From the NCBI GenBank assembly GCA_002408065.1, contig DHQI01000065.1, positions 1-18,644 of the forward strand: a stretch of DNA of 18,644 nucleotides, in the 5' to 3' direction. This stretch comes from Bacteroidales bacterium UBA5342 (GTDB lineage: Bacteria; Bacteroidota; Bacteroidia; Bacteroidales; UBA5342). Below are positions 1 to 8,289 of this stretch, in pieces. Position 1 is the stretch's first letter; each line of letters opens with the position of its first letter. Below the pieces are notes generated by a model. The model saw only the letters and a list, made by a program, of their open reading frames with translations, made no database searches and was not told where the DNA came from. Made by a program: the position numbers and the translations under genes.

Positions 1-1254
1 CATGCACATTATCATAAGCGTGGCTATGTGGGGGATCGCCCCAAGATGTACTGTGGTGTATTGACTAATACGCTTTATTTGGTAGTAAGAAGAGGAAACG
101 AAATTGCTTTGTTTGCGAGTGATGCGAGTGATGAATGGAGCACTTGGACCAAGTTGAAAACGGTGAATGATAATTATATGTCAGCCAGTAACAGTTTTAT
201 CTCAGCTGATGGTAAAACCTTGCGCACCATGGCGGTGACCTCTGATAATGAATTGCACGTAATTACTTGGTCGCTGAATACGCCTACTGCAGATCCGTCA
301 AGGGCTTTGTTTTTTGAAAATCTATCTGACGACCAGACTTTTGATGCCGGAAGTAGTCTTACGGTCAAAGCTCAGGCAGGTAGTGCTTTTAAGGAGGTGT
401 CATTATGGTCCAGGACTACTAATCTGGGGACTCAAACAAGTGCCCCTTATGTATGGTCTGACCACGCTATGTTGTCAGATTTGAATGCTCCATCTTATAC
501 TTTTAAGCTCATTGCTAAAGACTCCAGCGATGTTGAAGTGGAAAGAACAGTAGCCATTAAAACAGATGCTCCGTCTCCGCATACATTTTCTGGTGAAGGG
601 CAGTATACTTTATACAATCCCAATAAATTAAAGTGGATGGGCTATGATACGGCTACAGATGATGCTTTGGTCACTGATGCAGGCGAAGCTGAAATTAACA
701 AGTTTTATGTGGTGGCCAATGGTGATAAGTTTAACATTTTTACGGGTGATTTTTCAAAAGTGGTGGTGATTAATTCTGCCTCAGGCTATACCTCAATGCT
801 GGCTGACACAACTCCTGATATGCTTGCTTCCGCTGATGCTCGCTTTAGTTTTACCGAAACCAGCTCAGGTTCTGAATTATATTTTATCAGCAGCGGTGCC
901 GATTACAAGTTGAATGTAAAGGCTGATGCCTCTGATATCGGACGTGGTACATCGGAACTAGCCAATTACCAGTGGCAGTTGACCCGCATTGGGGATTTGG
1001 TGACAGGTGTTGAAGAATTGACTAGGGAGAAAGCAAGCCTTAGTATTTATCCTAACCCTGCAAAGGATATGATTTATATCGAAGGGGCTGATATCCGAAA
1101 TGCACAAATCTATACTTTATCCGGTCAATTGCTTATGTCTGTTTCTGTGGAAAATAAGCGGGTAAGCGTTTCCCAATTGGAAAGTGGAATGTATTTGTTG
1201 CAGTTGATGGATATACAAGGGCAAACTTATACGCAAGGATTTATGATAAAATAA
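1..1254 (+). CDS. Secreted multimodular protein, 3' part (probable beta-propeller end, Ig-like, beta-trefoil-like, T9SS tail); N-terminus outside window
   Basis: The reading frame is open from base 1, so the gene enters from the left; a GTG at 28 is in frame but is not a convincing start. About 417 residues are visible. Residues 1-95 are beta-strand rich with aromatic 'W-S-T-W' and 'LHVITW' stretches and read like the last blades of a BNR-type propeller, as in the ulvan lyases downstream, but this is inference. Residues ~98-187 form an Ig-like domain and ~194-332 a three-lobed module, both also found in the next gene. Residues ~345-417 are a T9SS C-terminal sorting domain ('SIYPNPAKD', 'GMYLLQL'), so the product should be exported through the outer membrane. 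Only 19 bp separate it from the next gene, which suggests co-transcription. The catalytic class cannot be decided without the missing N-terminus; a second lyase is my best guess. Confidence 0.75.
   Translation, partial: HAHYHKRGYVGDRPKMYCGVLTNTLYLVVRRGNEIALFASDASDEWSTWTKLKTVNDNYMSASNSFISADGKTLRTMAVTSDNELHVITWSLNTPTADPSRALFFENLSDDQTFDAGSSLTVKAQAGSAFKEVSLWSRTTNLGTQTSAPYVWSDHAMLSDLNAPSYTFKLIAKDSSDVEVERTVAIKTDAPSPHTFSGEGQYTLYNPNKLKWMGYDTATDDALVTDAGEAEINKFYVVANGDKFNIFTGDFSKVVVINSASGYTSMLADTTPDMLASADARFSFTETSSGSELYFISSGADYKLNVKADASDIGRGTSELANYQWQLTRIGDLVTGVEELTREKASLSIYPNPAKDMIYIEGADIRNAQIYTLSGQLLMSVSVENKRVSVSQLESGMYLLQLMDIQGQTYTQGFMIK
290..1254 (+). repeat. C-terminal cassette, copy 1 (Ig-like + trefoil-like + T9SS)
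   Basis: This 3' segment and the one at about 2758-3718 encode the same domain order with many identical short blocks, for example 'KVVVINSASG', 'SMLADTT', 'SGADYKLNVK' and 'DIGRGTSEL'. Some short nucleotide blocks are also shared, such as gtggtggtgattaattc. The two parts upstream of the cassettes are not obviously alike, so the cassette has been duplicated or swapped as a unit. Confidence 0.8.
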
Positions 1255-1273
1255 TTATAGAATTATAAAACGA

Positions 1274-3718
1274 ATGATGTTTAAAAAAAATACGATAGCG
1301 ACAGTGTGCTGTGCTATGTTGTTATTCTCTTTGGGAGGAAATGCACAAGTTACACTTCTACAGGAGGTCAAAGTCACCGATAGTGTGATGTATTTTGATG
1401 GGAATAGTATAGATATAAGCTCATCATACAACAATCCTAATGCTTACGATTATGTGTATGGTAATGCACTTACTCCCCATGGCGATTGTATTAAGGCTTA
1501 TAAAGAGTTTGTGTATATGACTTGGTATCGTGGTGGTAAATTAGATCGCCATGTGATGTTGACCCGATACAATATGAAGACGGGGGCTGCTAAGACCATT
1601 GAGTTTCCCCACCAACATACAGGATACAATGGGAAATGGTGGATTGGCGAAACGCATAATACGATAGCTGTGGGCATTTGTCCCAAAGATGAGACGATAC
1701 ACTTAGTGTATGACATGCATCGCAATGGCAAGGTGCAGGAGTTTATTGATAATGATGATCGTTTACGTTATACATATTCGATAAAAGGAGGGGCTGTAGT
1801 TCCCGATAGTGCGTTCACATTGGAAAATGCTTTTGTGAATTCACCTAAAGGTAATTATAAGCACACATCTTTTCATGGTATTAATGATGCCAGTACCACC
1901 AATATGTTAACTTATCCTGCATTCTTTACCAATGATGAAGGCGATTTGTTTTTAAAAAACAGACACGGTTATTCGGCCAATGGTAAAATTAACTTTTGCA
2001 TGTATAATGGAACACAGTGGCAAGGCTTTACGGATTTTAATAAATCTAATCGTGGAGGTGGTGAAGTGAATGGAAGTAGCAGTACTCACAACTGGGGGAT
2101 ATACGGTGATATGAAATATTTTAATGGGAAAATTAGAATTGGATTTCAGCAAAGGTTAGGAAATAAGAGCGATAAGTATCAATATCAAAATGGGATTTAT
2201 TATGCTTATTCTGATGATCCTAGTGGAAAAACACAATGGAAAGATTATAAGGGAGTAGGGATACCTCAAACATTTTACCAACCTCACCTTATTAAGGTCG
2301 CAGAACCTGGCGATTTTGTGGCAACAACACAAAAAGATATGGTGTATATGGTCGGCGGTTTTGATTGGGTTGTTACTGATAATGAAGATCTTCACTTTGT
2401 GAGTCAGGTGAAGGATAAACAGAACAATGTGACCAAAAAATTACACACCTATAAAAGTGCAGATGATTATGAATTTACAACGGTTCAATACAATGCGGGA
2501 AGTGAATTGTATGCTGCTGGCAATGATGTGTATGTGATTGGTTTAAAGAATGGGCGTGTGAATATTGTGAAAACCGAAGGTGGTACGAGTAATTTCAAGC
2601 AAGTGTATCAACACACTACGGGTCCTACTTTTGATAAAGGGGTAGTTAATGTAAATGACGGTAAGTTATATTACTACTTGAAAAAATCTGGTGGCTCAGG
2701 TGATAAACGGACGACTTATTTGCAAGTGTTTGACTTGGACATTGACACCATGCCTGTCGATCATTCAAGAGATTTGTCATTTAAAAATCTTTACAATAAC
2801 CAAGAAATTATTTCGGGTACAAATCTTAGTGTTGAAGCTACGGTAGGTAGTGCCTTTAAAGAAGTGTCGTTATGGTCTGGAACGATCAATTTAGGAACAA
2901 AAACAGAAGCTCCTTTTGTGTGGTCAGATCATGCTGTTTTAACCAATATGACTGAGACCTCATATACTTTTAAGTTACTAGCCAAGGACTCTAGTGATGT
3001 AGAGGTCGAAAAATCAATTACGATTAAAACAAAAGTACCTTCTTCTAATGTATTCACAGGTGAAGGGCAATATAAGTTTTATAACCCAAGTAAAACGAAA
3101 TGGATGGGGGCTGATGTCGCTACTGATGATGCACTGGTAACGGACGCTGGTGATGCAGAAAACAACATATTTAATGTGGTAGCCAATGGTGCGAAGTTTA
3201 ATATTTTTACAAGTGACTATGCAAAAGTGGTGGTGATTAATTCAGCCTCAGGCTTTACTTCTATGTTGGCAGATACCACTTCAGAGGTATTAGCTTCTGA
3301 TGATGCACTCTTTAGCTTTACAGAAACAGGCGAGGGGACTGAATTGTATTATATAGCGAGTGGCGCCGATTATAAGCTGAATGTAAAATCTAATGGATCT
3401 GATATTGGGCGAGGAACTTCTGAACTGCCTAATTACCAGTGGCAAGTGAATCGCATTGGCGATTTAGCGGCAGGAATAGCTAATGTCACAAGACTGAATA
3501 CGCTCCATATTTATCCTAATCCGGCAAATGCAACGGTCTATATTAAAGGGGCTTCTATTAGTAATGCTAAAGTATTTACTATGTCTGGGCAAATTCTAAG
3601 AACATATATTGTGGATGCCAATCAGATAGATGTTTCACAATTAGAACGAGGCTTGTATATCCTCCAGTTAGAGGATGTAAAAGGACAAGTGTCTATTAAT
3701 CGTTTAATTGTCGAGTAG
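1274..3718 (+). CDS. Secreted PL24-type ulvan lyase with Ig-like, trefoil-like and T9SS domains
   Basis: Predicted endo-acting polysaccharide lyase that cleaves ulvan by beta-elimination and leaves an unsaturated uronic acid. Residues 1-24 are a signal peptide ending near 'GGNAQ'; ATG 1277 is an alternative start. Residues ~30-490 are a BNR_4-like beta-propeller. The motif 'GETHNT' (His128) and 'YDMH' (His149) are 21 residues apart, the spacing I recall for the catalytic pair His146/His167 of the characterised PL24 lyase LOR_107. Tyr214 and Arg230 ('NRHG'), 16 apart, match the tyrosine and charge-neutralising arginine arrangement of these folds. An Ig-like domain (~495-585), a trefoil-like module (~592-728) and a T9SS tail ('HIYPNPANA', ~744-814) follow. 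It lies 19 bp behind the first gene and is followed by a terminator. The lyase fold is well supported; PL24 rather than a sister family is inferred from the spacing. Confidence 0.8.
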   Translation: MMFKKNTIATVCCAMLLFSLGGNAQVTLLQEVKVTDSVMYFDGNSIDISSSYNNPNAYDYVYGNALTPHGDCIKAYKEFVYMTWYRGGKLDRHVMLTRYNMKTGAAKTIEFPHQHTGYNGKWWIGETHNTIAVGICPKDETIHLVYDMHRNGKVQEFIDNDDRLRYTYSIKGGAVVPDSAFTLENAFVNSPKGNYKHTSFHGINDASTTNMLTYPAFFTNDEGDLFLKNRHGYSANGKINFCMYNGTQWQGFTDFNKSNRGGGEVNGSSSTHNWGIYGDMKYFNGKIRIGFQQRLGNKSDKYQYQNGIYYAYSDDPSGKTQWKDYKGVGIPQTFYQPHLIKVAEPGDFVATTQKDMVYMVGGFDWVVTDNEDLHFVSQVKDKQNNVTKKLHTYKSADDYEFTTVQYNAGSELYAAGNDVYVIGLKNGRVNIVKTEGGTSNFKQVYQHTTGPTFDKGVVNVNDGKLYYYLKKSGGSGDKRTTYLQVFDLDIDTMPVDHSRDLSFKNLYNNQEIISGTNLSVEATVGSAFKEVSLWSGTINLGTKTEAPFVWSDHAVLTNMTETSYTFKLLAKDSSDVEVEKSITIKTKVPSSNVFTGEGQYKFYNPSKTKWMGADVATDDALVTDAGDAENNIFNVVANGAKFNIFTSDYAKVVVINSASGFTSMLADTTSEVLASDDALFSFTETGEGTELYYIASGADYKLNVKSNGSDIGRGTSELPNYQWQVNRIGDLAAGIANVTRLNTLHIYPNPANATVYIKGASISNAKVFTMSGQILRTYIVDANQIDVSQLERGLYILQLEDVKGQVSINRLIVE
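2758..3718 (+). repeat. C-terminal cassette, copy 2 (Ig-like + trefoil-like + T9SS)
   Basis: Counterpart of the cassette at about 290-1254, with the same domain order and long stretches of near-identical protein sequence. The synonymous differences show the copies have diverged for some time rather than being a fresh duplication. Confidence 0.8.
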
Positions 3719-3739
3719 ATATCTAGAAATGTTTAGTCT

Positions 3740-3776
3740 AAAAAAGCAGATGATCATAGGAGTATCTGCTTTTTTT
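3740..3776. terminator. Intrinsic terminator between convergent genes
   Basis: Arms 3740-3751 (AAAAAAGCAGAT) and 3764-3775 (ATCTGCTTTTTT) are perfectly complementary around a 12-nt loop, with a T-run on the right and an A-run on the left. It can therefore stop transcription from both sides. It lies 21 bp after the PL24 stop and about 105 bp beyond the 3' end of the minus-strand regulator. Confidence 0.85.
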
Positions 3777-3880
3777 AGTTGCAATTGTACTATAATGCTT
3801 ATGAATCTTAGGATATAGATCACAGGCATTTGAGTAAGGTGATTGTTTTTATAACACATCTTCGAGTGTTAAAAGAATAA

Positions 3881-5026
3881 TTAGAAAGCCATAACGGTAT
3901 CAATTTCGAGGCTTATATTGGTACGATCTTGGCCCTTAACTTTGAAAATTGCCGTAAAGTTTTTCTTGTCACCTAGGTATTTTTCCGTGAATGCTTTCAC
4001 GCTATCGGCAGAAGTGAAAAATTCTGCAGTTGCACTGACTCCAATGCCATGTTGAGAAGAGAATATGAGGTGGTGGGTATTTCCAAAGCTTTGATAACGA
4101 GATACAATGGCGTACTCAATGCTTGTCTGAGGTGATTTGAGTAGGTAGGATTTTTGGTTTTTGTCTTTTTTATTCAAGTATAAATACCCTCTATCTAATA
4201 GACACTCAGGATTAGCATCATTAAATAAGCGAATGAATTGTTTATTATTCCAAATGTTACCAATATAAATCGCATTCCCCTCTTTGATCTCGTTGGTGCT
4301 TGTTTTAGTTGCATAGCGGATGGTTAGAGAGTGTTTACGCTCTTGAAAAAACCGTTGAAAATTTTGCGTTGAAGTAATGGCTGTGCCCCTTACTAATGTA
4401 AACGGAGAAGCCGAGTATTGGGTGTCATATTCAGGATTCTCCCTCATAAATTGATAGTAGTCATTATAATTGTTAATATTATAGTCTCGGGTCCATCCAT
4501 AGTGATGGAGAGCTGTAGGGCCAACAATGCCAAATAGGTCTCCAATATATAGTTGATTAGGTGTTTTTTTATCAAGAAAAGGCTTCCAGATAATAGGTGT
4601 TTTGGGCGGTGTGGCATACACTATAAAAGCGATTGCTGTAATAGCTAATAGAGCCCAGGGGAGTAGTCTTGAGAATGTTAATTTTTTTAAAAAACTGTCT
4701 TTCGTTTTCCGTTTTTCAAAAAGAACTTGATACTGTCCTTTTTTAATAGTAATAATCCAAGGGTCACTTGCTCCTTCGTCTTCGTAATACTGATTGATTT
4801 TACGCCTCAAATTGTAGATGTTGACTCTGACTTTAGGCGTTTTGTTTTCAATGTTTTTAGCTCCAAAGAATTCAATATGAATGACCGACTCTGTAATGTC
4901 TGTATTTTTCTGTGTGGCCTCGTACAGGTATTGTAATAAATTACTGCTTGTTGGGGCTTTCTTAAAATAAGTACTCGCCTTTATTTTATTAATTATGGCT
5001 TGCTGTTGTTCTTGGGAGAGGTTCAT
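3881..5026 (-). CDS. Membrane-tethered winged-helix transcriptional regulator (CadC/ToxR-like topology)
   Basis: Predicted one-component regulator that binds DNA in the cytoplasm and senses across the inner membrane. Numbered from the ATG at 5026, residues ~5-103 form a winged-helix domain of the OmpR/CadC output type: 'KVRVNIYNLRRKINQYY' is the recognition-helix region and 'KKGQYQVLFEK' the wing. A basic stretch (residues ~105-120, 'KRKTKDSFLKK') precedes one transmembrane helix at ~119-137 ('LLPWALLAITAIAFIVYA'). The remaining ~240 residues should be periplasmic; they contain two similar strands, 'LYIGDLFG' and 'IYIGNIWNN', perhaps an alpha/beta sensor fold that I cannot name. There is no phosphorylation domain or kinase partner. 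An in-frame TTG at 5035 would add three residues, but ATG is preferred. It is transcribed divergently from the GH2-GH78 block, the usual position for a local regulator. Common locus regulators in this phylum are hybrid two-component, SusR or ECF-sigma systems, so this type is unusual. Confidence 0.75.
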   Translation of the reverse strand: MNLSQEQQQAIINKIKASTYFKKAPTSSNLLQYLYEATQKNTDITESVIHIEFFGAKNIENKTPKVRVNIYNLRRKINQYYEDEGASDPWIITIKKGQYQVLFEKRKTKDSFLKKLTFSRLLPWALLAITAIAFIVYATPPKTPIIWKPFLDKKTPNQLYIGDLFGIVGPTALHHYGWTRDYNINNYNDYYQFMRENPEYDTQYSASPFTLVRGTAITSTQNFQRFFQERKHSLTIRYATKTSTNEIKEGNAIYIGNIWNNKQFIRLFNDANPECLLDRGYLYLNKKDKNQKSYLLKSPQTSIEYAIVSRYQSFGNTHHLIFSSQHGIGVSATAEFFTSADSVKAFTEKYLGDKKNFTAIFKVKGQDRTNISLEIDTVMAF

Positions 5027-5045
5027 TGATGTCAATTGTAATGGG

Positions 5046-5053
5046 CAAATATA
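5046..5053 (-). promoter_or_regulatory. Bacteroidetes -7 promoter box for the regulator
   Basis: Read on the minus strand the bases are TATATTTG, an exact match to the Bacteroidetes consensus TAnnTTTG. Transcription would start near 5040, giving a short leader of about 15 nt before the ATG at 5026. The -33 element is weak: only a TTA-like triplet lies at the right distance. Confidence 0.55.
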
Positions 5054-5078
5054 GAGCTATATATATGCGCAGCTAACT

Positions 5079-5107
5079 GTTAAGAGTACCGTTAAGCGTA
5101 TGTTAAT
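5079..5107. promoter_or_regulatory. Three phased direct repeats GTTAAG/GTTAAG/GTTAAT, candidate operator
   Basis: GTTAAG occurs at 5079-5084 and 5091-5096 and GTTAAT at 5102-5107, starting 12 and 11 bp apart, about one helical turn each. OmpR-type winged-helix proteins bind tandem direct half-sites with this kind of period. The repeats sit about 40-67 bp upstream of the predicted start of the regulator gene and upstream of the GH2 gene, so they could serve both. Binding by the adjacent regulator is inference. Confidence 0.4.
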
Positions 5108-5268
5108 AAGACAAAATTACATCTAATTCACTTGATTTGCAAGTAGCTTAATTGTATTACCTGTGATCCTAAGAAATATTATAATGCAAGTTATACGATG
5201 AAGTTGTGGTTTAAAATTTCTTTAAAAACTTCTATTTAAAGATTATCTGGTCATTAAAAAAATTAACA

Positions 5269-8262
5269 ATGAAAGACACTATTATGATGTGCCGAATGCG
5301 ATTATTCTTAGCAGGGTGGCTTGTCAGCCTCTTATTTTTTTCAGCGTGTAGTTCTACACTCCACGAAACTGATTTACCCAAAGGGAATCGGGAAAAGTAT
5401 AACTTTAATGTGGATTGGAAATTTATTAAAGAAAATCCAACCAACGCACATTTGGCAGCATTTGATGATGATGCCTGGCAAACGGTGAGTTGCCCACATA
5501 CCTTTAACGATGAAGACACCTTTGACGATTTGAGTCATGGGCACCACGATGGTGAAGATAACCAGTGGCGTGGTACGGTGTGGTATCGCAAGTCATTTAC
5601 ATTGCCCGAATCCGATAAAGGGAAAAAAGTATTCATTGAATTTGAAGGCGTGCGCCAAATAGCAGATGTCTATATCAATGGTCAGTATTTGGGACAAAAT
5701 CAAACAGGCTTTATTCCATTTGGCTTTGACCTGACACCTTATATTAAATTTGGCTCTTCTAATGTCATTGCTGTAAAAGCGAATAACGATCGTGGAGACC
5801 ATTTTAGAGATAATTTTCCTTTGGTATGGAACCATGAACATTGGCACCCAACACACGGCGGTATTTATCGCAATGTGTATTTGCATACGATGGATCCGGT
5901 ACACGTTACTTTGCCTTTGTATGATAATTTGAAAACCACAGGGACGTATGTTTATACCGAAAACGTTAGTAAGGAAAATGCTACCGTGCATGTGGCTGCC
6001 GAAGTGCAAAATGCAAGTGATGAAGATAAAGACATCACTTGTCAATCTTATATTGTAGATGCAGAGGGTGAGGTGGTTGCGATGTCAGAACGCAGCAAGC
6101 CCTTAGCAACAAATGAGACCTTTACTTTTGCTACTAGTATGGAAGTGCCACAACCCAAGCTTTGGTACACCCGTTACCCTTATATGTATAAGGTAGTTTC
6201 AATTATTAAAGATAATGAGCAGGTATTGGATTCCTACGAAACCCCCCTTGGTATTCGCTCTTTTGAGTTTAATAAAGATTCAGGATTTCATATCAATGGC
6301 GAACACGCAAAATTAACTGGCTGGGGCCAAAAACCGACCAACAGTTGGGCAGGACTTGGTGCTGCATTGCCGGATTGGTTACGTGACTTCACTTTTCGTT
6401 TGATGGATGAAGCCGGAGGTAACTTTATCCGTTGGGGACACTGTGCCGGATCACCTGCCGAAATTGCGATGGGTGATAAATATGGTTTTGTTACGCTGAT
6501 GCCTGGTGTGGCTGGAGAGTCAGAAGATGAAGGAGCAACGTGGGATATTCGTATTGCGGCTTTCCGTGATATGGTGGTGTATTACCGCAATCATCCCTCC
6601 ATTATGATATGGGAAGGAGGAAACTGGGCTGAATCAGCACCGCATTATGAACAAATTTTGGATATCATCCATACCTACGACCCCAAAGGAAAACGTTTAA
6701 TGGGAAATCGCCGTGCTGATAATGCTAAATGTTCTGAAAAGTACATCAGTATAGAAATTGGTACCGAAGGCTGGGAAGGGGAATATCCCAACTTACCTAT
6801 TATTGAAAGTGAATACAACCGTGAAGAAGGGCCTCGTCGTGTGTGGGATAAATACTCTCGCGATGATAATTTCTTTAGCCATAAAAACTTTAAAAAGAAC
6901 ACTTACAAGAATGCAGCTGAGCGATTTGCTGTGGGACAGGTAACGCATTGGTGGCAAAAAATGGGACGTAAGCCTTACCATAGTGGTGGTGCCAACTGGG
7001 TGTTTTCGGATGGGCCTCACGGGGGACGTTGTCCTACAGAAGTAACCCGTGCTAGTGGTGAAGTGGATGCGGTGCGCTTGCCCAAGGAGGCTTTTTATAC
7101 CACCAAAGCCATGTGGCGACCAGAGCCACAGGTACACATTATTGGCCACTGGAACTACGATGCTTCAGTAGTAAAACCCATTTATGTAGTGTCTAACTGT
7201 GATGAAGTGAAGTTGTATGTCAATGATCAGCTGATTGGTACTGATACTTTGCCCAAAGATGGTTACATTTATCAGTTTGATAAGGTGCAATGGGTAGCTG
7301 GCGAAATAAAGGCAGAAGCGTATATTGACGGAGAGTTGCGTACAACGCAGATTAAGAAAACAACAGGAGAGCCTGTGGCTCTGAAATTGACGCCTATTAC
7401 TGGCCCTAAAGGTTGGTTAGCGGATGGTTCGGATATTGCACTAATTGATGTAGAAGTAGTGGATGCTAATGGTCTGCGATGTCCTCTTGATAAAGGACGT
7501 GTAGATTTTGAAATTTCGGGCCCTGCTATTTGGCGCGGAGGTTACAACAGTGGCTTACCTAATTCGACAAATCATCTTTATCTGAATACAGAAGTGGGTA
7601 TTAATAGGGTGGCAGTGCGTTCTTTATTGAAGGCCGGAGACGTGACCGTGAGTGTAAAACGAGATGGACTAAAACCGGCCACTATTACACTTACATCCAT
7701 ACCGGTAGAAAATAAAGGAGGTTTGTGTAAAGAAATGCCACAAGTTTATGATGTGGTGGCAGAAGAACAACCTTTACCTGTACATATTCCGGATATGCCA
7801 GCTTATATCCCGGGTGTGAGTAATAAGAGCAAAATCTTTACAAAGTTTAGTTATACCGGTGATTCACCTGCTATGTTGAGAAGCAATGTGTTTTGGGGTA
7901 AAAAAGCCTATACGGATCTCAACTATAACTATACCACTATACCTCGTTACCTGCATGGAGCGGAGTATGTGCGTGTGCCTAACTCAGATGCTCGCTACTG
8001 GGCACGTGATTTATTGCAATTTATATCAGGAAAAGATATTACCCTCTATGTGGGGCACGATGATCGCGTGCCACGTCCAGCATTTCTTAGAGAGGAATAT
8101 AAAGACACCGGTGATAACTTTAAGCTTGGTACGGTGACGATGTCACTGTTCAAGCGCGAGGTAAAAGCCGGAGAAAGTGTGGTAATGGCAGGTAACTGTG
8201 ATGGCGATGCGCCGGAGGATTGTCGTATGTATGTGGTGGTTGCACAAGAAAAGAAGAAATAG
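5269..8262 (+). CDS. GH2-family glycoside hydrolase lipoprotein, acid/base position altered
   Basis: A 997-residue GH2 protein. The N-terminus has a hydrophobic signal ending in a lipobox ('FFSAC', Cys27 by the long start); ATGs at residues 6, 7 and 10 are alternative starts. Then come the jelly-roll sugar-binding domain (~45-210, 'WYRKSFTLP', 'ADVYINGQYLG'), an Ig-like linker (~215-325), the TIM barrel (~330-610), a second Ig-like part (~625-810) and a C-terminal beta domain (~835-990, 'LYVGHDDRVPRPAFL', 'SVVMAGNCDG') that I do not recognise. In GH2 the acid/base is the Glu of 'GNE'; here the motif is 'WEGGNWAES', with Trp453 at that place. The nucleophile Glu515 is kept in 'ESEYN'. Neighbouring Glu449 or Glu455 might substitute. 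Members of this family in ulvan loci act on side-chain or uronic-acid units; the substrate here is unknown. It heads the block that continues into the GH-A and GH78 genes. Confidence 0.8.
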   Translation: MKDTIMMCRMRLFLAGWLVSLLFFSACSSTLHETDLPKGNREKYNFNVDWKFIKENPTNAHLAAFDDDAWQTVSCPHTFNDEDTFDDLSHGHHDGEDNQWRGTVWYRKSFTLPESDKGKKVFIEFEGVRQIADVYINGQYLGQNQTGFIPFGFDLTPYIKFGSSNVIAVKANNDRGDHFRDNFPLVWNHEHWHPTHGGIYRNVYLHTMDPVHVTLPLYDNLKTTGTYVYTENVSKENATVHVAAEVQNASDEDKDITCQSYIVDAEGEVVAMSERSKPLATNETFTFATSMEVPQPKLWYTRYPYMYKVVSIIKDNEQVLDSYETPLGIRSFEFNKDSGFHINGEHAKLTGWGQKPTNSWAGLGAALPDWLRDFTFRLMDEAGGNFIRWGHCAGSPAEIAMGDKYGFVTLMPGVAGESEDEGATWDIRIAAFRDMVVYYRNHPSIMIWEGGNWAESAPHYEQILDIIHTYDPKGKRLMGNRRADNAKCSEKYISIEIGTEGWEGEYPNLPIIESEYNREEGPRRVWDKYSRDDNFFSHKNFKKNTYKNAAERFAVGQVTHWWQKMGRKPYHSGGANWVFSDGPHGGRCPTEVTRASGEVDAVRLPKEAFYTTKAMWRPEPQVHIIGHWNYDASVVKPIYVVSNCDEVKLYVNDQLIGTDTLPKDGYIYQFDKVQWVAGEIKAEAYIDGELRTTQIKKTTGEPVALKLTPITGPKGWLADGSDIALIDVEVVDANGLRCPLDKGRVDFEISGPAIWRGGYNSGLPNSTNHLYLNTEVGINRVAVRSLLKAGDVTVSVKRDGLKPATITLTSIPVENKGGLCKEMPQVYDVVAEEQPLPVHIPDMPAYIPGVSNKSKIFTKFSYTGDSPAMLRSNVFWGKKAYTDLNYNYTTIPRYLHGAEYVRVPNSDARYWARDLLQFISGKDITLYVGHDDRVPRPAFLREEYKDTGDNFKLGTVTMSLFKREVKAGESVVMAGNCDGDAPEDCRMYVVVAQEKKK

Positions 8263-8289
8263 GATCTAAATATCAGACTACAAGCTATT

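Larger units (their letters stand above)
5036..5268. promoter_or_regulatory. Divergent control region between regulator and GH2 gene
   Basis: This non-coding, AT-rich stretch separates the minus-strand regulator from the plus-strand GH2 gene. It holds a good promoter box for the regulator (5046-5053, minus strand) and three GTTAAG-like repeats (5079-5107). For the plus strand the only candidate box is TTGATTTG at 5132-5139, one mismatch from TAnnTTTG, so the GH2 promoter is not firmly placed. Confidence 0.5.

Noticed and set aside
28..30. GTG as the true start of the first gene
   Set aside because: The frame is open to base 1, there is no signal peptide after this codon although the protein has a T9SS tail, and the flanking residues look like the middle of a folded domain.
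4727..4936. 69-codon plus-strand frame within the regulator gene
   Set aside because: It lies opposite the conserved winged-helix coding region and shows no features of its own.
5132..5139. TTGATTTG as the promoter of the GH2 block
   Set aside because: It has one mismatch to TAnnTTTG and no -33 partner, so I mention it only as a weak candidate and do not list it as a site.
5593..6045. 150-codon open frame on the minus strand inside the GH2 gene
   Set aside because: It is antisense to a well-supported gene, its translation has no recognisable domain, and its length is expected from the codon bias of the plus strand. The other antisense frames in the window were rejected for the same reason.
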